Source of the DNA: Amaranthus tricolor
Lineage: Eukaryota > Streptophyta > Magnoliopsida > Caryophyllales > Amaranthaceae
Length of the DNA stretch: 64,000 bases
NCBI RefSeq assembly: GCF_026212465.1
Contig: NC_080059.1
Span: forward strand, 8,634,811-8,698,810
Direction of reading: 5' to 3'
Within the stretch, counting starts at the first letter, position 1, and each line of letters begins with the position of its first letter. Shown piece after piece: positions 37,801-48,436 of this stretch. The notes below the pieces were generated by a model. That model did not search any database. It saw nothing but the letters and a program-made list of their open reading frames with translations, and was not told the DNA's origin. The position numbers and the translations under genes were made by a program.

Positions 37801-40800
37801 ATAGCTAAATACTAGAAGCAAATTGTAAACTCAAAGACAGAGTAGATCCCTTTCGAATTTCACCTAGCATGTCTATTACACACTCCATCAATGATCAATT
37901 ATGAATTGTTGATCCTTTGTTAATAACCGTAAGCTCACTAATTTCAATGGTATGAACACTTTGAGGTCGTAGACATGGAATTCATGGTACTAACTTTCCT
38001 TTCTTACACATATATAGGTCGTAAAATCTTGTCGAATACGCAGGGACAACTTATAGATGTCATAATCTGAGGTGTCTAAGGGGAAAATTAATCATTTTTG
38101 GAAGCAAGGTATCTCACCAAGTCTCCTCATCAAATTTAATTTCTTTGGCCTCTAAGGTCTCATACCTCCTCATGTTTTGGGAGCCTCTTAAGATTGCCTT
38201 TGCTTGAAGCAGAATGTAATTGCTCCTCTTTAACAATATTTTATTGATGAAACGACTCTGAATTCTTATATTCATGCTTAATAGACTAAAAACCTTTTAC
38301 ATCTAGATTATTTTATCCATACTTACTACATGTCTTCATCCATGTATTCTGAAATAGAAAACTTGGTTCCAAAAAGAATATTTTTAGTAGATTTGACAAA
38401 ATTAAGATTTTTTCCCAAAGCTTTTGTGATTGTAGCAAGAAAACACATCAATATATTTTGGAAGTATAAGGTATAAAAAGTGAAATTATGGCTATAAGGT
38501 TATACCTGCATTCCACCTTGGAATGAAAATGAACCACGTACACGAGGCTTCTTGATAGAAGCATTTTCTCCTCCACCCTTTTCCTTCTTAGATAACAATG
38601 TTGATTGAATTAGTCCAGCAAACACAGAGCCAAACCTAATGGATAAATGATTTATGCTTCAATAAGTTATACTTGATTAAATTTGAGTCACATACTTAAC
38701 AAACACTATTGAGGTAATAAAACATTACCAATTGTGTTAATATGAACATTACTTGGCCATATCAATTTTTTCAACAACCAAATACCGAACTAAAATCCCT
38801 TTCCTATTGCAATTTCAGGTAGTCTTCCTTTATTAAAACAAACAGCTATGAAACTAAGCCAGTAAATCATTACAATTGGGTTAAAATGAATTGCATTTGA
38901 CCATATCAATTTCAACAACTGAAGTACCCGAAAAAAATCCCTTTTTATAGCAATTTCAAGTATTGTTTCAACAGCTGACACAACATGTTAGGATTAGGGC
39001 TTTAGCATTATTGTTTTTGAATCAATAACTGAAAGCAAACACAAATGTATTGCATATCAGTTACAAAATCAATAAAACCAAGATTTATTTATTTTTCTAA
39101 AAAAATGAAGACAATAGAGACGTGAGGGAAGAATTACACAATAATTTTGTTCTTGTTACGATAATACAATGAAACAAATTTGATCTTATTATAATCGAAT
39201 ATAGGCAAGTGCAGAACGATCCACATTGACCAAGAAATTCGCTTTGCGATCGTAAATGCAACCGCAACCGAAAATGCAATATTGCACTACAAACAAGATT
39301 TGATAGTTTTCACGTTATTAGGTAATGCTCACATTCAATTTATGCCGAGAATAGTTGATGTTTTCTAGCAACACTTGTTAAGAGCGGAGCTAATCGGAAT
39401 CAAGTTAAAGGAGTATTAGAAAGTAAATCGATGCATGTATGCATCCTATGAGTAGAGGACAAAAATACTTCAGCTTCCATGGATGCCTCCGGCAAGTGGT
39501 GGACTGGCAATTTCCTTACATTGGTGGAGTGAGCATTTTGTGGCTTTTGCGAGCATGGAGAAGACAACATTGGATTGGGCGAGAAGAGTGAACATACATA
39601 GCTACAAGTCAAATAAAAATAGGGAGGAAAAGAAAACGACAAGAACTAGTGAAGTTATGCATGTTAGAAGGAGAGCGAAAAGAGCACCAATCTATACTAT
39701 TATACATCAACGAAATGCATAATAAAGAAAATGGTAAGGAGTCCCACCAACGTTACTTAGTGAAAACATGAAAGCTAATAGAACTTTTGGAATTTGGATA
39801 TCTCAGAGATTGGGAGTGAATTTTAAAGTTCGGCTTTGACGCAATTTAATGTGGTAGAAATTAGTTAAAGTTTGATTCAGATGTTCTTAAACAAGTGAAA
39901 TTTCTAAACCCTAAAATTGTATATGGAATCGCCATCATATAGAAAAAGGCAAAATCGCATTGTATCATACAGATCAAATTGCAAGGATTTTTCATATGTA
40001 CCGAAATCGAACCCATGTTGTCCACATCCTAAAGGTGTACAATATGGCATTTTAGGCTTATTTAAATATCACATGGTATAGGACAACATTTGACAGTACG
40101 ACAATCGCATCAACTTGAATGTTACCTCAATCGCAAGCAAAATCACATTTTGCACTATGAACCATTTCAAACCAGACCATTCATTCTTTTGCTCTACAAA
40201 TGATTACACCAAACTTAAGACACATAGATAAAATGGTGCAGCATCTAAAAGCATGAATTACAAAGCATATAAGTTCGAAGAAAGCTTTAAAGTTCATACC
40301 TTTTTTCAAATTACCGTTCTAATGGAAATTGATCCCAAAGCATCAATTATGAAACATAGAGTTCGAAGAACATTAAAGCTTTAAGGTTCATACCTTTTTT
40401 CAATATTCCATACTTCTGGAAATGTATGGTGCATCTACAATAAAGTAAAACATTAACACAATGGAAAAAATTCATAACCAAATAGAAATAACATCAATAT
40501 GAGCATGAAAGGGAAAAGAAGAGTTGACAATCAAACAATCATTGATAATGAAACCTAATATATAAGATAATAGTATTTGGGTTCTTCTCAAATATAATAC
40601 TCATTTATGGCGAAATGAGTTAAGGTTCAAAATGCACAGTATGGTACAAAATTTAAAGAAAAAGAAGAGGTGTTAAACTACCTTTGGAGGCACTATGGGA
40701 TACTCCCTCCTATTCCAATCAACTGTCCTATTTGATAATGCACCGAGTTTAAGAAAAGGGGGAAGGACCACATGAGAGGAGTGAGTAAGGGCAAAAGTAA

Positions 40801-43326
40801 GGGACAAAGTGAAAATTTAATGGCAATTGTGTAAATAATTTACACAATATTTAACTCACTTTGAATATACCAAAAGGGGAAATAGGACAACTGATTATAA
40901 TAGGAGGGAGTATAATTTATTTACAACCTCCAGAAAATTTTGAAAAAAAAAAAAGAAGGCACAGTATTTAACTCACAGATAGCGATTGAGGATCTCCACC
41001 ACATGTACCCGCAACAAAAGGGTCAATAACATAATCAACAAACTGCAAAAAAACAATAATTATAAGCAATAGTAAGCAGAAGAGCAACATTTGTTAATTC
41101 ACCAGAATAGAGCATGGCAAGTTGGCAACAATACCTCTTTCCCAAAATGTCGCTCAAAAAATTCACCAACACTGCAGACAAATCATTATGTCAATTCTAC
41201 AGGTCATGCATTCATATTCAACATAGAAACAAATCCTCTATACTTGATCAAGCTCTTACTCATCAGTCCTACTCCTGCTGATTTTGCTCACTTCCTCTTT
41301 GCTACTTTTCAAATTTAGCAAGTGTTGTGTGGAGGAACCGTAAGTATGGCTTGAGTTAGGAGAGGAAAACGAGTGACTGAAATTTTGAGAGAAGGCAACC
41401 ACTACCCTATCTTGAAGGGTAGCAAACTACTCCTTGAACACCTTCATAGGGAAAGTCCAGCAAAACCAGAAGGATGGAGGGAGTCTTTTGATGCTAATAA
41501 TGAAGTATTTTATTGATGTTTCAGTAGAAGGTAAATTCAGCGATAATCCTTTCCATCAGTATAGATAGAGCAAGGGCACTTGCCTTTCCTGAACATGCTC
41601 ATCAGAAAGCTCAGTAGCATTGCGTTTTCTCCAGAGAAATGGTTCCAACATACTTTGCAGCTGAGAAAAAATCAGTGGCCTTTTTATCAACAAACTGTTG
41701 CAGCTAAAAACATCAAAATGAAATCATAACAAAAGATGCAACAAATTCTTGCAGCTCCAAAATAAAAGTTTTATACAAGGGGATGCTCTAAAAGTAAAAA
41801 TACGTCAAGAACACAAATTTGCAGTTCTATGTCCTTTGTCCCTCCTTTTTGGTCAATCAATTAGTTTTAGAAACCAAATTATTGCATACACCAAAAGCTA
41901 AGTAAATAAATACCAAACATGTTTTAGCATAAATAACCTTTGATTTTGCTGAAAGGATATTGCTCGTGAGCAGTGCAGCTGGATTTGAAGGTAGCTGCAA
42001 AGGTTGCAAGCAACTGTCAATAAGAAACAGATTGGAAAATACAGAATTTGCCTCGAATACAAATACAACTCAGTATCCAGTGTTAGAAGTTCATAGAGGT
42101 CAAAAGAAAATGCAGAGGACTTACTAGCACCGGAAGACCATCTCTAGCTATGTACCTTTTATTTTGTGAAATTGGCTGTGACAGAAGAAGCAATCATATA
42201 AAGATCTCGTAAAAGCAACCTCAAAAGTCAAAACTAGATTAAGTACAATAAGGCTGCTTTAAGCTGATGATATAATAATTTGCTTCTAGAACATAATGCA
42301 AAAACAAGGCTTCATTGCATCAGTCGCCTTGTAAAGGTTTTCAAAAAACTAAACCTATTTTTCCCCGCAATGTAAAGGTGTAAAAATATCGCATTTTGGG
42401 CCGTCACAAGGAAAATATCATGTTTTCGACCTATAGTTGGAATAACGATCACATAACTCCCGTCACCGCATCACCATGTCATTACCAGGATCATGACAAT
42501 TACCGTATTTTTGCACTACGGACTCTAGAAAGCAAAGGGAATGGGCTTAGACAGAAAACTTACCAACTGTTGCTTCTCACGAAGCCCAAGATCATCGATC
42601 AAACTCGAGACCTCTGCCTCACTTTCTGTCTACAAGCATATCAGAAAGTGACATGTTAACCACAGAATTGACCCAAAATCCAGCAAGTAAAAAGTAATTG
42701 GTTCTAAATCAGAAAACCAGCATTGTTGATAAACATTACCATAGTATTTGCCCCCTCATCCCAAATAAAACCATCTTTTTTAACAGTTTTAAGTTTGCCT
42801 CCAGCTCTAGAATCAGCTTCAAACAATGTCACACTCAAACCATGGGATTTTAGCTTATATGCAGCAGCAAGTCCACTAGAACAATTCCACAAAATCAATT
42901 TAGTAAATTAATACTCTATTCTACAGAAAATAGATGTTAAAAAGTAGTATGATCTTCTGAAAATTTGCCCATCCCAAATACAAATCATTATGCAAAAACC
43001 CATCCAAATTAGGAACAATCAAAGCAAAATTTTACAATCTTTCTTGAACAGAAACATAAAATTTACCTAACTCCAGCACCAACAACAGCAACCCTTTTAG
43101 CAGAAGCTGAAAATCCCCAATAAAAACAATTCAGAATGTAAAATCATCAAAAGAAAGTGTAGTTGAAAGGGATTGCTTAAGATATATGAAGAAAGGTTGA
43201 CTTACTGGGTTCATCCCGCTCAGAAATGTTGCCCATTACAGCTACTGGGTAGTTCTTGGTGGAAACTGACAATGGCGATGGCAATGCAAGTTTTGGTGAA
43301 AGGTGGGTAATGGATTGAATTACCAT
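31832..43326 (-). CDS. PPX2: Protoporphyrinogen oxidase 2, long dual-targeted form (PPX2L)
   Basis: This FAD enzyme oxidises protoporphyrinogen IX to protoporphyrin IX, the last shared step of haem and chlorophyll synthesis, and is the target of PPO-inhibiting herbicides. Eighteen minus-strand exons: 43326-43206, 43106-43067, 42875-42740, 42629-42564, 42175-42125, 41994-41938, 41660-41584, 41171-41135, 41042-40977, 40434-40394, 38635-38506, 36972-36799, 34403-34329, 33376-33253, 33184-33076, 32957-32883, 32765-32659, 31953-31832. They sum to 1608 bp, 535 residues, the known amaranth length. The FAD motif VVGAGVSGLAAAY has GxGxxG at residues 50-55. The first ATG gives a 30-residue extension ([20 protein letters not shown]...) before a second in-frame ATG ([10 protein letters not shown]) at 43236, as in amaranth and spinach forms imported into plastids and mitochondria. 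R128 (AGG), G210 (GGT), V361 and G399 are all wild type. Intron 7 uses a GC donor (AAG|GCAAGT). Confidence 0.97.
32372..32555. mobile_element. hAT-like MITE with perfect 8-bp target duplication, in PPX2 intron 17
   Basis: The 184-bp element begins TAGAGGCGTTCAGAAC and its right end reads TAGAGGTGGTCACTCG on the other strand. It is flanked by a perfect direct repeat GAAAATAC at 32364-32371 and 32556-32563, the 8-bp target length of hAT transposons. The interior contains repeated GACCCGA motifs and no open frame. Confidence 0.82.
33791..34110. repeat. Tandem duplication (about 164 bp) in PPX2 intron 13
   Basis: Copy 1 from 33791 and copy 2 from 33955 both start GGCAGATGATAATAAT, continue with CAATTAAAGCGGTCGTTGAA, and later share 'aaaactactgctcaaa.tcatc' and 'cataattt.ca'. 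They differ by small substitutions and indels, so the duplication is not very recent. No coding. Confidence 0.75.
36100..36215 (+). repeat. SINE-like dispersed repeat in PPX2 intron 12
   Basis: Contains 'attgccattaagtggcttccac', 'aacctaggcggaatttaggagt' and 'gacccttggtagcaaacattatctacaatttcacataaa'. The last phrase recurs almost exactly at 52510-52550 ('gacccttggtagcaaatatatctccaacttcacataaa'). Confidence 0.55.
38720..38965. repeat. Tandem duplication (about 144 bp) in PPX2 intron 10
   Basis: Copy 1 (about 38720-38823) and copy 2 (about 38864-38965) share 'cattac(c)aattg.gttaa.atgaa', 'ccatatcaatttt.caacaac', 'aaatccctttt' and 'gcaatttca.gta'. The copies are diverged by about a fifth. Confidence 0.6.
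40251..40434 (-). repeat. Tandem duplication covering the 3' part of PPX2 exon 10 and its donor
   Basis: The segment 40251-40330 is a diverged copy of 40340-40425, offset 94 bp. Both contain 'aagttcgaaga' / 'gagttcgaaga', 'ctttaa(a/g)gttcataccttttttcaa' and 'ct(a/g)atggaaatt' / 'cttctggaaatgt'. On the minus strand the shared core is the end of exon 10 and its splice donor (GAAAAAAG|GTATGAAC). The downstream copy has lost the exon reading but keeps the donor sequence. Confidence 0.65.
40701..40912. mobile_element. Stowaway-like (Tc1/mariner) MITE in PPX2 intron 9
   Basis: The left end starts TACTCCCTCCTATTCCAATC and continues AACTGTCCTATTT. The right end on the other strand starts TACTCCCTCCTATTATAATC and continues AGTTGTCCTATTT. 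The terminal repeats are about 33 bp with four mismatches, flanked by TA. 212 bp, non-coding. The good match suggests fairly recent activity. Confidence 0.88.
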
Positions 43327-44752
43327 ACGATCGGTTCAAATTTGCTAAATTCTGAATCCAATTTTGTCTCAATCTGCCAATTCAATTCTTTTACCCTTTT
43401 TAGTTTGGGTGCAAAACGTTAAAGTTTCCAAAGTAGAAATTGTAAATTGAAGTTGATAAAACAAGTTAATCACATTTTATAAACGAATTACTTTTAAAAG
43501 AACGTTAATCATATTTCATTGACAATGGAATTACCATATTACCTAGTCAAAGGCTTGGATTTGATTCTCATTCATCATCTTATCTGGTAGGGTGGTAATC
43601 AATAAACAAGTTGCAATCTGCTTAGTAAAGTGTTTAGAAAACAACTGAGTTGATAATTGATTTGAATGGTTGATTTAGTTGCTGACTTTATAAATCTGTT
43701 TGATCAGTTGATTTATAACAGTATGTTTAAAAATAGCTTATTTTTGTTAATAATTTGTTTCAACCAAATACTAGTGATAGATGGTTAAAACACTTGTGTA
43801 TCAATTTGTGTCAAATAAGTTATAATTTCATAATAAGTTATTATACCAAACAATCTAAAGATTTTAGTTTGATTGACGGGTTTAAATGTGATTTGATTAA
43901 GTTGATTCAACTATGGATTAGATTTGGTTTGCTTTAATATTAATAATGATTCAAGGGTTGTATGGTTCTAATTAATTCTCGATTCAGTTCAACCTAGTTC
44001 AATTGAGTATTAAATTTGGATAGATTTTAAATCGATTTAATATATATTTTAGCCTTTGGATAGCATATATTACCACGTCTCTCTTAAAGAATATGATACA
44101 ACTAATGTAAATTTGGACTTAAACAATTCTAATTGAAATAAATGAGTGGGTAGCAAGATTATAGCACAATTTCATAATCTTACGATCTTATTTTTCTTAT
44201 GTGTGATTTTTTACATATTTTTTCACATACACTCTAATACTTAAAAAAAACATTTGATATTTACATATTACAAATTAAGTGTTTCAAGGACATGAAGTTT
44301 TAAATTAATAATTCTGCTAAGGACTTAAATTTGTAGTAAAGTTTACGTGGTATCATGGCACGAGTTGAGCTTTAAAATGATTGATAGACTACTCATATTA
44401 AAAATGTGTTTTTTTCAAGAAAGTTCATTTGCTAGGAACTCGGAAATTAAATATATTTGGTGAGTAAGAATTTTAAAATGGGTAATCTCATGATCGATTT
44501 CAGTTGAAATTCTGTCTCTAATAACATTGATCTTGACAATTGGTATATTTATGTTACACGACTTCTTATTATAATGTTTATTGTTATTATATTATTTTTA
44601 TGGTAAATTATTGAAGCAATGATAGTATAACTATAAAGTTAAAAGCGTATATAAGAAAAATTATGTGAAAATTAAATTTAAAAGTTTCGTTTTTACTTAT
44701 CCTATAAAAAAAGCATTTTGATTAACATATAAAAATTTCATGTTTATATCAT
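43327..44752. other. Upstream region of PPX2 up to the Mutator-like element
   Basis: The 5' UTR and promoter of PPX2 should lie just above 43326. The rest is AT-rich with degenerate 'ttgatttgattaagttgatt' text near 43620-43700 and 43860-43930. No gene, RNA or further complete transposon was recognised. The PPX2 promoter region lies about 1.4 kb from the inserted element. Confidence 0.55.
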
Positions 44753-44761
44753 TTATTTTAC
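44753..44761. repeat. Left copy of the 9-bp target-site duplication
   Basis: TTATTTTAC directly precedes the left terminal repeat. The identical 9-mer follows the right terminal repeat at 48437-48445. Nine bases is the target length of Mutator-like transposons. Confidence 0.88.
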
Positions 44762-44874
44762 GAGTCATTTCCCAGAATAATGTTTAAAAAAAAAATTTCC
44801 CACTTTACCTAATTTGGGAAAGAATTTCCCAGAATACCGTCCACGTGGAAAAGTCTTTTTTTTTTTTTCAGACC

Positions 44875-45005
44875 AAACCGCCACTTGAAATGGCGGTTTA
44901 CATAAAGCACAAAAACGCCACATGAAGTGGCGGTTTGGTCAAGGCAAACCGCCATCTCATGTGGCGGTTTGATCCCTGGTAAACCGCCACTTCATGTGGC
45001 AGTTT
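44875..45005. repeat. Left cluster of four 25-bp palindromes inside the MULE
   Basis: Units at 44875-44899, 44912-44936, 44946-44970 and 44981-45005 have the form AAACCGCCA, 7-base centre, TGGCGGTTT. The centres are CTTGAAA, CATGAAG, TCTCATG and CTTCATG. Each unit can fold into a hairpin with a nine-base stem; L2 and L4 carry one change in an arm. Subterminal repeats of this kind are often transposase binding sites, which is inference here. Confidence 0.85.
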
Positions 45006-45245
45006 GCTGGTGGCCTGCAACAATTTTTTTTTTCTTTCATTTCCCCTAAATAGTGAACGTAACCTGCATTAAACTAGTTCAATACCATCTATTCCATATT
45101 AATCAATTACGAACCAGCTTGATTTGAAAAAATTAATTATGAAAATAATGCGAAGATATATTACAATCATGAACATACAAAGTTAAAATCATACAAGAAT
45201 ATACAAGAAGTTAAAATAATATAAGAATATACAAAGTTTGTTAAA

Positions 45246-47417
45246 CTACAACCCCCGGCCCCTTTTGTTTTGCGCACCGGTGGATGATGATGGTGTGAAC
45301 TCGTCAACCTCCGCAATGACATTAAGAGTAGGAGCTCGTCGTTGACTAGCACGCTGATATGTGATAATCCTTTGCGGAGGCGATGGATGTGGCGGAGGAG
45401 TGTTGATGGAAGACGGGGGAACGAACGGTGACATAGTAGCGGATGTCGATGGCGATCTGGAAGACCGACCCTGAGTAGATGAACGATGGCGGCCTCTTAT
45501 GGACCGAGAACTGGATCCTCCGGAAGAGCTACCTCGATCGGCTGAACTCCTTGGAGAAGGAGTGTGGAATGTGTCATCTACGTCGCCAATGACGGGTGGA
45601 GTCGGTATGAGGTACTCATAACCCGCTTGACTCAATGCATCGGTCAACGACGCATTAATGGAGCCTAAGGTCTGAGAACATAGCCGATAGCCCACGTCAA
45701 CTGGCGATGTAGCGGCCCCTTGAATCGTGTCATTACATTGTATCAACACCGATCGGATGCGCTCAGCCTGTTTGTTATCATTATATTGTTAAAACAGTTA
45801 CTTAAAACTATTACTATTTGTTATGAGCGTTGAAAGAAAACGTACCAGTAACGTAGATGTCAGATGGTAATGTGATCCTGGCTGCGCAAATGCGGTGTTC
45901 GTTAGGCGTAATATGGAGATGCGCCTGTACCAACTCATGTACATAGCAGAGCTATGACCTGTGAAGTTATCTCCTCCAACCAATGTAGACGCTCGGTCGT
46001 TCCACGCATCTACATGCGATCTATGTCGTACGAGGTAGTTCTTGTCCCCAGTCCTCCTATCGATCGCATGTAGTTGACGTTGGGTATCACAGGCTTGCGG
46101 AATTACCTGCTCCAAACCGAATTGACGCATGACACGATCCGGGAGATGTAGCTCGACGATGTCAAAGCAAATAAGAGGACAACGCGATCTCCAAATCTCG
46201 TGGCCCGATGTACATATGTGCGGTAGAGCTTCCATCTTAGCCGCTGTGTAAGGCTGCCATGTCATCTGTAATAGAAATGAATATGCTTAGTAATGTATAC
46301 AATTTATTCATAACTAATACAAATAGTAAATGTTACTAACCTGCTCGTCCCGTTGTCGATCTAGTGTGTCCCTGTAGTAGACGAGAGTATGTGGGGAGTG
46401 GGATCTCGAAAGATATACGCGAAGCCAGCTGCAAACAAATAAACATTAATTAACATTTTCATCTATCATAAAATAGTGAAATTATGAATTTGAATAGTGA
46501 ATTGAGTGTTGCTACCTTACTGCCAAAGGATCCATCCCGCGCCGATGCTGTGACCCTAATATCGGTTCAAAATCATCCGCGTCATCTTCCTGATCATGTT
46601 GCCCATCCGGTCGAACCGTCCGAATAATGGGCCTCCCTATATGAATGTGCTCCCATGACCATATCTGTAACAACATCAAGCATCCACCCATGTCCTTGGC
46701 ACCCTTACGAGATGCTCGACATAAGTTACGATACAGATACGCTAGGGTAGCACTTCCCCAACTGTACTCACCTACGCGCTCCAAGTCTCCCAGTAGATGG
46801 AGATAGATCAACTGTACCGAGTCGCCGCTCTTGTCCGGAAACAAGATGCATCCAAACAGGTACAAATTGTAAGCTCGGGCATGTCTGTCAACCGTCACAT
46901 CATCTGCATCATCCTCAAGCGCGCTAAAATGCTGTCGAAGCCAAGTCAGCTTCAATGACGATCCAACGATGATCTTCGGCTGGGTGGGGTCTTGAGGGTT
47001 TTCCGGCCAAACCCCTAGCAGCTCATGTACTAATGCTGGCCAATTTCCCTCCCCATGGCCAATGACTGCTTGTCCTTCAACCGGCAGTCCCATGATAACT
47101 GCCACATCTTGCAACGTGATCGTTGCCTCGCCAACTGTGAGGTGGAAGGTATGTGTCTCCGGCCTCCACCTCTCCACCAATGCAGTGATAAGAGCTCGAT
47201 CGAGCTCTAAGCCCCCGCCCAACAACCGGTGAATGTATCTGAAACCAGCTAGCTCGACTACGTCTAATACCCTGTCATCCACCTCCCACCGTAACGTACT
47301 CGCCTGGTAGTGCTGACGAGTAACCAATTGGGCATTGGAGCCCTCCCACGCAGCTACGCTCCTGTGTGTCGCCTGAAGCGTAAGCACTGATGGATCAACT
47401 GGGCCCGGCATCGCCAT
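45246..47417 (-). CDS. Plant mobile domain (PMD, MAIL/MAIN-like) protein carried by the MULE
   Basis: Four minus-strand exons, 47417-46516, 46428-46341, 46265-45846 and 45767-45246, give 643 residues with consistent phase and no internal stop. Residues about 45-330 form the PMD: DRVLDVVELAGFRYIHRLLG, LITALVERWRPETHTFHLTV, GEATITLQDVAVIMGLPVEG and RHARAYNLYLFGCILFPDKS are typical. After exon 2 (WLRVYLSRSHSPHTLVYYRD) comes PYTAAKMEALPHICTSGHEI, VMRQFGLEQVIP and the WNDRA segment seen in 'serine/threonine phosphatase 7 long form homolog' annotations, which are PMD proteins and not phosphatases. The C-terminal 120 residues are Ser, Arg and Pro rich and likely disordered. Host PMD proteins (MAIN, MAIL1) act in transposon silencing; the role of element-borne copies is unknown. 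GC content is clearly higher than in neighbouring genes. Confidence 0.88.
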
Positions 47418-48170
47418 GATCGCTGTTACGTGTTTTTCATCGCCATAAGTGTTATAAAAATCATAAAAATATCATGACTTCCCTCGCATTATCCAAATTT
47501 GCAACCAATTCAACATGTTTTTCAATGGGATAATGATCTTTCATGTGATATCTCCACCAATTTGCTACCAATTTGCAACCAATATCATGACTTCCTCACC
47601 CCAATACACTATAACGGGAAGTGTAAATTTGAATACAAGAATTTGTGATACTAAGGTATTAGAACACTTATTATAAGGTTCATTTCAAATATAAAAGCTA
47701 AAAATACCATGAATATATACAAAAACCATTAAACTAACCCTACAAAGTAATAAACTTTCATTTGAAGCATTTCATCAAACACTTTATATGCATACAAAAC
47801 AAATCCTAAAATTCAACTACAAATGTGTAAAACGTAAGCTTAAATCATGAAAACAATAGAATGTAACAAACAATTAACGTTTTTATAACTTCAATTCAAA
47901 CAATAATGAACAAAAAAAAAATTTGCATATTGAACAAAAATTAGGGTTTTATTCATACCTTAAATGAGGATGAAAATGAACTAGTACACAAGGAGAAGAT
48001 GGGAATGTAGTTGATTAGCTTAGTTGAATGAGAGGAATTGTAAATTTGAAGTAAATGAGAGTGAAGAATTTATTTTTTTTTTTAGCAAAACCGGCAGCAA
48101 GTTGAATGAAGAGCAAAATGGAATGCAGTGAACAACATCTCACGACATTTTGGAGATTTGTACTAATACC

Positions 48171-48310
48171 AAACCGCCAAATCAAGTGGCGGTTTACTCC
48201 ATTTTATTTTATTTTTTTTTTTTTTAAAAATTTACCTTAACCAAACCGCCATCTCAGATGGCGTTTTACTCCAAATGCCTGAATAAAACCGCCATTTCAT
48301 GTAGCGGTTT
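48171..48310. repeat. Right cluster of three 25-bp palindromes inside the MULE
   Basis: Units at 48171-48195, 48243-48267 and 48286-48310 follow the left-cluster form AAACCGCCA, 7 bases, TGGCGGTTT. The last two each carry one change in the right arm (GATGGCGTTTT and TGTAGCGGTTT). They lie beside poly-T/poly-A runs and just inside the right terminal repeat. Confidence 0.82.
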
Positions 48311-48436
48311 CATTAAAAAAAAAAAAAAAAAATTTCTCAAAGCAATCCTACGTGGACGGTAAACTTGGAAAAACTTTCCCATTTTAAGGAAAGTGGGAAT
48401 TTCTTTTTAATTTGGCCATAGATTGGGAATAGACTC

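Larger units (their letters stand above)
44762..48436. mobile_element. Non-autonomous Mutator-like element (MULE) carrying a plant-mobile-domain gene
   Basis: The 3675-bp element has long terminal inverted repeats: left 44762-44850 and right 48347-48436. Aligned inward, the left reads GAGTCATTTCCCAGAATAAT then TTTCCCACTTTACC, TTTGGGAAAG, TTTCCCAGAATACCGTCCAC, GTGGA. The right (other strand) reads GAGTCTATTCCCAATCTATG then ATTCCCACTTTCC, ATGGGAAAG, TTTCCAAGTTTACCGTCCAC, GTAGG. It is flanked by the perfect 9-bp duplication TTATTTTAC. Just inside each end are palindromic 25-bp repeats (four left, three right). The cargo is one four-exon PMD gene on the minus strand (45246-47417). No MULE transposase domain is present, so it would need a helper. 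PMD genes carried by MULEs are known in several plants; this copy appears complete. Confidence 0.9.

Noticed and set aside
37430..37804. 124-residue plus-strand open frame
   Set aside because: It lies inside PPX2 intron 11 on the opposite strand, has no recognisable motif and reads like chance open sequence.
39483..39722. 79-residue plus-strand frame with [10 protein letters not shown]
   Set aside because: It lies in a PPX2 intron, lacks homologous features and has an opposing frame of equal length over the same bases.
44875..48310. Palindrome clusters considered as a CRISPR-like array
   Set aside because: The repeats are transposon subterminal palindromes in a plant genome, with irregular spacing and no spacer pattern.
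44762..48436. Possibility that the MULE encodes its own transposase
   Set aside because: All space outside the PMD exons was checked for long frames and for MULE-type DDE or SWIM motifs; none was seen.
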